Assembly (NCBI GenBank): GCA_020635455.1
Contig: JACJZT010000003.1
Coordinates: 248,001 to 312,000 of the forward strand
Direction: 5' to 3'
DNA: 64,000 nucleotides
Source of the DNA: Flavobacteriales bacterium
Lineage (GTDB): Bacteria > Bacteroidota > Bacteroidia > NS11-12g > UBA9320
In this document: one piece after another, positions 60,231-64,000 of the stretch
Layout: each line of letters begins with the position of its first letter
How positions within the stretch are numbered: the stretch's first letter is position 1
The notes under the pieces: generated by a model
What the model was told of the DNA's origin: nothing
The model's input: only the letters and a program-made list of their open reading frames with translations
The model's database searches: none
Made by a program: the position numbers and the translations under genes

Positions 60231-61496
60231 ATGACATTTAATCAATTAAACTTAATCGAGCCCGTATTACGAGCGCTCGAAACCGAAGGATATACAAATC
60301 CAACCCCCATTCAACAACAAGCCATACCTGAAATCTTAAAAGAACGGGATTTGCTGGGTTGTGCACAAACCGGCACCGGCAAAACAGCTGCTTTCGCCAT
60401 TCCTATTTTGCAGCTCTTATTTCAAAAAGAAAAGAGCCGCGGACCCAAAAAAATAAGATCTCTCATTTTAACGCCTACCAGAGAATTAGCCATACAAATT
60501 GACGAAAGCTTTAATGCCTATGGCCGCTATTGCGGAATAAAAAATCTGGTAATTTTTGGGGGCGTCTCTCAACAACCACAAACCAATGCTTTGCGACACG
60601 GCGTTGATATTTTGGTGGCTACTCCCGGCCGTTTGCTCGACTTAATGAATCAGGGATACCTTGATCTAAAAGACCTCGAAATATTGGTACTCGACGAAGC
60701 CGACCGAATGCTCGACATGGGTTTCATTCATGATGTTAAAAAAATCATTTCAAGGATTCCGGCAAAAAGACAAACCTTGTTTTTTTCGGCAACCATGCCC
60801 ATGCAAATCCAAAAGTTGGCCGACAGTTTGCTAAACGATCCGGTAAGTGTTGAAGTTACGCCCGTTTCATCAACAGCCAATACGGTGGACCAGAGCGTTT
60901 ATCTTGTTGAAAAATCCGACAAAAAAGCCTTGCTCCAACATTTATTGAACGATAAAAACATTCGCTCCGCACTGGTTTTTACCAGAACCAAACATGGTGC
61001 CGACAAGGTGGTTAAAGACCTCAGAAAATACGGCGTCCATGCAGAAGCCATCCATGGAAACAAGTCGCAAAATGCGCGACAAAAGGCCTTGACAAATTTT
61101 AAATCAGGAAACACAAGGGTTTTAGTGGCAACCGATATAGCCGCCCGAGGCATTGATGTTGAGGACTTGTCGCATGTGATCAACTTTGAATTGCCTAATA
61201 TCCCTGAAACCTATGTACATCGAATTGGAAGAACAGGACGTGCCGGAGCCAGTGGAATTGCACTTTCTTTTTGCGATAGTGAAGAAAAAGAATATCTGAG
61301 GGACATCAATAAACTGATTGGTAAAAAAGTACCGATCGTTCAGCAACACCCTTATCAGATGAGAAATCTGTCTATTGAAAAAGTTGGTAAAAGTACAGAT
61401 GAAACGGTACAAAAAAAGTCCACTCCCCGACCCTCCAGACAAAAAAGTGCAGGTTGGTGGAACCATTCAAAATCAAAGTCCATGAGTAATACTTAG
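60231..61496 (+). CDS. rhlE: DEAD-box RNA helicase, RhlE type
   Basis: The 421-aa ATP-dependent RNA helicase carries the Q motif (NPTPIQQQAIP), motif I AQTGTGKTAAF, Ia PTRELAIQI, II DEAD (LDEADRMLDMGF), III SAT, V ATDIAARGIDV and VI HRIGRTGRAG. The MLDMGF wording after DEAD is typical of RhlE. The C-terminal tail of about 45 residues is basic and Ser/Lys-rich (RPSRQKSAGWWNHSKSKS). Probable roles are ribosome assembly and RNA turnover. Confidence 0.92.
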   Translation: MTFNQLNLIEPVLRALETEGYTNPTPIQQQAIPEILKERDLLGCAQTGTGKTAAFAIPILQLLFQKEKSRGPKKIRSLILTPTRELAIQIDESFNAYGRYCGIKNLVIFGGVSQQPQTNALRHGVDILVATPGRLLDLMNQGYLDLKDLEILVLDEADRMLDMGFIHDVKKIISRIPAKRQTLFFSATMPMQIQKLADSLLNDPVSVEVTPVSSTANTVDQSVYLVEKSDKKALLQHLLNDKNIRSALVFTRTKHGADKVVKDLRKYGVHAEAIHGNKSQNARQKALTNFKSGNTRVLVATDIAARGIDVEDLSHVINFELPNIPETYVHRIGRTGRAGASGIALSFCDSEEKEYLRDINKLIGKKVPIVQQHPYQMRNLSIEKVGKSTDETVQKKSTPRPSRQKSAGWWNHSKSKSMSNT

Positions 61497-61609
61497 GCTG
61501 AATTTGTATAAAAACACCTCGGCTTAAAAAACAAATTTACTCCTATTTTAGGGTTTTAATGGATGCAGAGATGCTTACCATATCCTTTTAATTGGCATGA
61601 TCATTTGCT

Positions 61610-61617
61610 TATCTTTG
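61610..61617 (+). promoter_or_regulatory. -7 box of serS
   Basis: TATCTTTG, an exact match, ends 4 nt before the serS ATG, the same geometry as the thioredoxin-like gene at 26823. Confidence 0.45.
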
Positions 61618-61621
61618 CAGT

Positions 61622-62893
61622 ATGTTACAAACTGCCTGGATAAGGGAAAACAAAGAAGAAGCCATACAAAGACTGGCCATCAGAAATATTGAAGCCGGGG
61701 AAATTATTGAAAGGGTGATCCAGATGGATGATTCGAGAAAGAACAAGCAACTTGAACTTGATAATTTGCTTGCTGAAGGCAATATACTTTCAAAAGAAAT
61801 TGGCCGCTTATTCCAATCTGGTAAAAAATCGGAAGCGGATCAATTAAAAAACAAAACCCTTGAAATTAAAGAACTCAGCAAGCAGTTTGAAGAAGAATTG
61901 CATCACATTGAAAATGGTTTAAAAGATTTGCTTTTAACTCTTCCCAACGCTCCTTCTCTAAAGGTTCCAAAAGGAAAAACACCGGAGGAGAACGAAATAG
62001 TAGCCTTGCATGGAAAACCACCGGTTTTTGAGAACCAGCCCCTTCCTCACTGGGAACTGGCTAAAAAATACGATCTGATCGATTTTGAGCTGGGCGTAAA
62101 AATAACCGGAGCAGGTTTCCCGGTATACAAAGGAAAGGGTGCCAGACTTCAAAGGGCATTGATCAATTTTTTCCTCGACCAGGCCATTCGTCAGGGATAT
62201 ACCGAAATTCAGCCGCCAATTCTCATCAACGAAGATTCAGCATTCGGAACCGGACAGTTGCCCGACAAGGAAGGGCAAATGTATCATGCAAGAGACGACA
62301 ACTTTTATCTGATTCCAACCGCCGAGGTACCTATTACCAATATCTACAGAGATGTTATTTTGAAAGAATCCGACTTGCCGATTAAGAATGTCGGTTATAC
62401 GCCCTGTTTCAGAAGGGAAGCCGGAAGTTACGGAAAGGATGTACGAGGATTGAACCGTTTACATCAGTTCGATAAGGTTGAAATTGTACAGATCAGCCAC
62501 CCGGATACATCGTATGAAGTGCTGGAAGAAATGAGACATTACGTTTGTTCTTTGCTCGAAAAACTTGGTTTGCAATTCCGTGTTTTAAAATTATGCGGTG
62601 GCGACATGGGCTTTACCTCTGCCCTTACCTACGATATGGAAGTTTACAGCGCAGCTCAGGAAAAATGGCTTGAAGTGAGTTCAGTTTCAAATTTTGAAAC
62701 CTTTCAGAGCAATCGTTTGAAACTGCGATTTAAGGAAAATCAGGGTAAAACTTCACTTGTTCATACCCTCAATGGTTCGGCACTTGCTTTGCCCCGTATC
62801 GTGGCATCCTTGCTTGAAAATAACCAAACTGCAAAAGGAATAGTAATGCCTGAAGTGCTGATCCCTTACCTCGGTTTTGAAATTATCGATTAA
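61622..62893 (+). CDS. serS: Seryl-tRNA synthetase
   Basis: SerS charges tRNA-Ser and is a class II synthetase. The 423-aa protein has the N-terminal long coiled-coil arm (about 35-100) that contacts the tRNA. Motif 2 (GYTPCFRREAGSYGKDVRGLNRLHQF) and motif 3 (LNGSALALPRIVASLLENNQ) are also present. Length and motifs are standard. Confidence 0.97.
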   Translation: MLQTAWIRENKEEAIQRLAIRNIEAGEIIERVIQMDDSRKNKQLELDNLLAEGNILSKEIGRLFQSGKKSEADQLKNKTLEIKELSKQFEEELHHIENGLKDLLLTLPNAPSLKVPKGKTPEENEIVALHGKPPVFENQPLPHWELAKKYDLIDFELGVKITGAGFPVYKGKGARLQRALINFFLDQAIRQGYTEIQPPILINEDSAFGTGQLPDKEGQMYHARDDNFYLIPTAEVPITNIYRDVILKESDLPIKNVGYTPCFRREAGSYGKDVRGLNRLHQFDKVEIVQISHPDTSYEVLEEMRHYVCSLLEKLGLQFRVLKLCGGDMGFTSALTYDMEVYSAAQEKWLEVSSVSNFETFQSNRLKLRFKENQGKTSLVHTLNGSALALPRIVASLLENNQTAKGIVMPEVLIPYLGFEIID

Positions 62894-62908
62894 TTTTCTC
62901 TATTTTAG
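62876..62908 (+). promoter_or_regulatory. Possible promoter of the Kazal/T9SS gene
   Basis: TTTG (62876-62879), 21 nt, then TATTTTAG (62901-62908), one mismatch in the -7 box. It overlaps the end of serS and ends 4 nt before an ATG at 62913. Confidence 0.3.
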
Positions 62909-62912
62909 AGGC

Positions 62913-63470
62913 ATGAAGTTGGTTCGGTATCCGTTTAAAAAAGGCATTGATAATTCTAATTATTACATGGACCTAAACCAAAATGCAGTTCGAAAACTCC
63001 TGCTTCTGCTGGGCTTTACCTCATTGTTGTTTGCCCAAAGCAAAGCGCAATGGCAGCAACCCTGTGAAGAGCCCATAAGGGTGAATCCATTCTTTCAATG
63101 TCAGGAACCCTTTTTCAGACCCGTCTGTGGGTGTAATTATAAAACCTATCGCAATGAATGCACTTCTTATAACGTATATGGTGTTAACTGGATATTTGGC
63201 AGTGGAGTTTGCCAAAATGATGTTTTCGAATTTGATTTCTACCCGAATCCAAGTTCTGAATTCATAAACTTTTCAGTTGAGTTTTTTGATGCCGGAAACA
63301 TCGTGGTTCAGGTAATTGATACCTATGGGAAACTGCGTTATTACTACGATCAGCCTTCTGTAACAAGGTTCGACAATATTATTGAAGTAGGCAATTTCCG
63401 ACCCGGATTATACCTGGTTACGGTAACCAGCGGGAATTTGTATAAGGTAAAAAAATTAATTGTGCGATGA
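62913..63470 (+). CDS. Secreted Kazal-domain protein with T9SS sorting domain
   Basis: The mature part has a Kazal-type inhibitor module (about 65-98: PVCGCNYKTYRNECTSYNVYG...GSGVC, with CGC-x-YKTY-x-NEC). A type A T9SS sorting domain follows (FDFYPNPSSEFINFSVE...GLYLVTVTSGNLYKVKKLIVR). It would be exported by Sec, moved across the outer membrane by the T9SS and attached or released. The start may be 62913, just after a -7-like box, or 62967 (MDLNQNAVRKLLLLLGF), which gives a more normal signal peptide. Its TGA overlaps the next ATG by 4 bp. Confidence 0.75.
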   Translation: MKLVRYPFKKGIDNSNYYMDLNQNAVRKLLLLLGFTSLLFAQSKAQWQQPCEEPIRVNPFFQCQEPFFRPVCGCNYKTYRNECTSYNVYGVNWIFGSGVCQNDVFEFDFYPNPSSEFINFSVEFFDAGNIVVQVIDTYGKLRYYYDQPSVTRFDNIIEVGNFRPGLYLVTVTSGNLYKVKKLIVR

Positions 63471-64000
63471 GGATAGAAGTGATTCATGCAGGAAATTTTA
63501 AGCTTGATGGCGGAGCAATGTTTGGGGTAGTGCCAAAAAGCATCTGGAACCGGATCAACCCGGCCGACGACAACAACATGTGCAACTGGGCCATGCGATG
63601 TTTGCTTGTTGAGGACGGAAACCGCCGAATATTGATCGACACCGGGATAGGCGACAAGCAATCTGAAAAGTTTTTCGGTTATTATTACCTGAACGGTGAC
63701 CACAGCCTGAAAAATTCCCTGAATGCCGCAGGACTTGATTTTTCGGACATTACGGACGTTTTGCTTACTCATCTGCATTTTGATCATTGCGGAGGTGCCA
63801 TAAAATGGGATGCCAAAAAAGAAAAATTATTGCCCGCCTTTCCCAATGCAAAATATTGGACTCACCGCGAACACTGGGATCACGCACTTAATCCGAATGT
63901 TCGGGAAAAACCTTCCTTCTTAATAGAGAACATCTTGCCCATTCAGGAATCAGGACAATTGCACTTTCTGGGTGACTCTTTACAGTTCAGCGACAACATT
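63467..64000 (+). CDS. MBL-fold metallo-hydrolase, 3' end beyond window
   Basis: The first 178 residues are present. The metal motif is THLHFDHCGG at about residues 104-113, and ILIDTGIG precedes it. Later HREHWDHALNPN fits quorum-quenching-lactonase-like or general MBL hydrolases of about 280 aa. It starts at ATGA overlapping the stop of the Kazal/T9SS gene, so the two are co-transcribed. The substrate is unknown. Confidence 0.85.
   Translation, partial: MRIEVIHAGNFKLDGGAMFGVVPKSIWNRINPADDNNMCNWAMRCLLVEDGNRRILIDTGIGDKQSEKFFGYYYLNGDHSLKNSLNAAGLDFSDITDVLLTHLHFDHCGGAIKWDAKKEKLLPAFPNAKYWTHREHWDHALNPNVREKPSFLIENILPIQESGQLHFLGDSLQFSDNI

Overview
The window is a bacterial chromosome segment from a member of the Bacteroidota, probably near the Flavobacteriales. 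The evidence is the rpmB-rpmG-DUF4295-ftsY-rimO gene order, repeated TAnnTTTG (-7) promoter motifs, type IX secretion (T9SS) C-terminal sorting domains, a PorZ-like propeller protein, a FadL/OmpP1-type porin, BshC, DUF5683 next to parAB and the fused HAD/ECH fatty-acid enzyme. Genus cannot be decided from this sequence alone.

From 1 to 44.8 kb the window is dense housekeeping DNA. It starts with the 3' part of an outer-membrane porin, then ridA, prfA, an lpxH operon and polA. Next come ribE-rsmI and an lnt / porZ / GT-C membrane protein / recO run. A 50-bp x 10 minisatellite built on a REP-like palindrome fills the gap before bshC-rimO-ftsY and the ribosomal-protein cluster. A very large NtrY-like sensor kinase is coupled to hldD. 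After that come a queD-like gene, a thioredoxin-like gene, argS, a DUF5522 micro-gene, a K+ channel, an oligopeptide-binding lipoprotein head-to-head with a UPF0173 hydrolase, parAB, DUF5683, a 3-hydroxybutyryl-CoA dehydrogenase and leuS. A TetR-led beta-oxidation operon (regulator, HAD/ECH fusion, thiolase, acyl-CoA dehydrogenase) with a perfect 16-bp palindromic operator candidate closes this part.

From 44.8 to 59.9 kb is an AT-rich accessory island. It holds six Rhs-core/C-terminal-tip cassettes, three on the + strand (A, B, C) followed by three on the - strand (D, E, F). Most are followed directly by a small gene that is the likely immunity partner. Only A keeps part of the Rhs shell; B-F begin just before the conserved YGSVMEGRSW seam, so they are orphan tips. 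Tip activities that can be guessed are an HNH/EndoVII-type nuclease with a SUKH-like partner (B), a SleB-like wall hydrolase with a lipoprotein partner (C) and an L,D-transpeptidase-like domain with a lipoprotein partner (F). Core sequence features pair A with F, B with E and C with D in nested inverted order, and B/E share about 150 bp of upstream DNA. Cassette D is cut by a complete IS4-family element (54463-55721) with a 7-bp target duplication; removing it restores the frame. A decayed IS21 istA fragment lies at the centre and a truncated tyrosine recombinase lies at the outer edge.

From 60 to 64 kb housekeeping genes resume: a DEAD-box helicase with a long leader, serS, a small secreted Kazal/T9SS protein and the start of an MBL-fold hydrolase.

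A recurrent regulatory theme is a -7 box ending only 4-10 nt before the start codon, which implies leaderless or near-leaderless mRNAs for many genes. I saw no tRNA, rRNA, CRISPR array or prophage structural genes.
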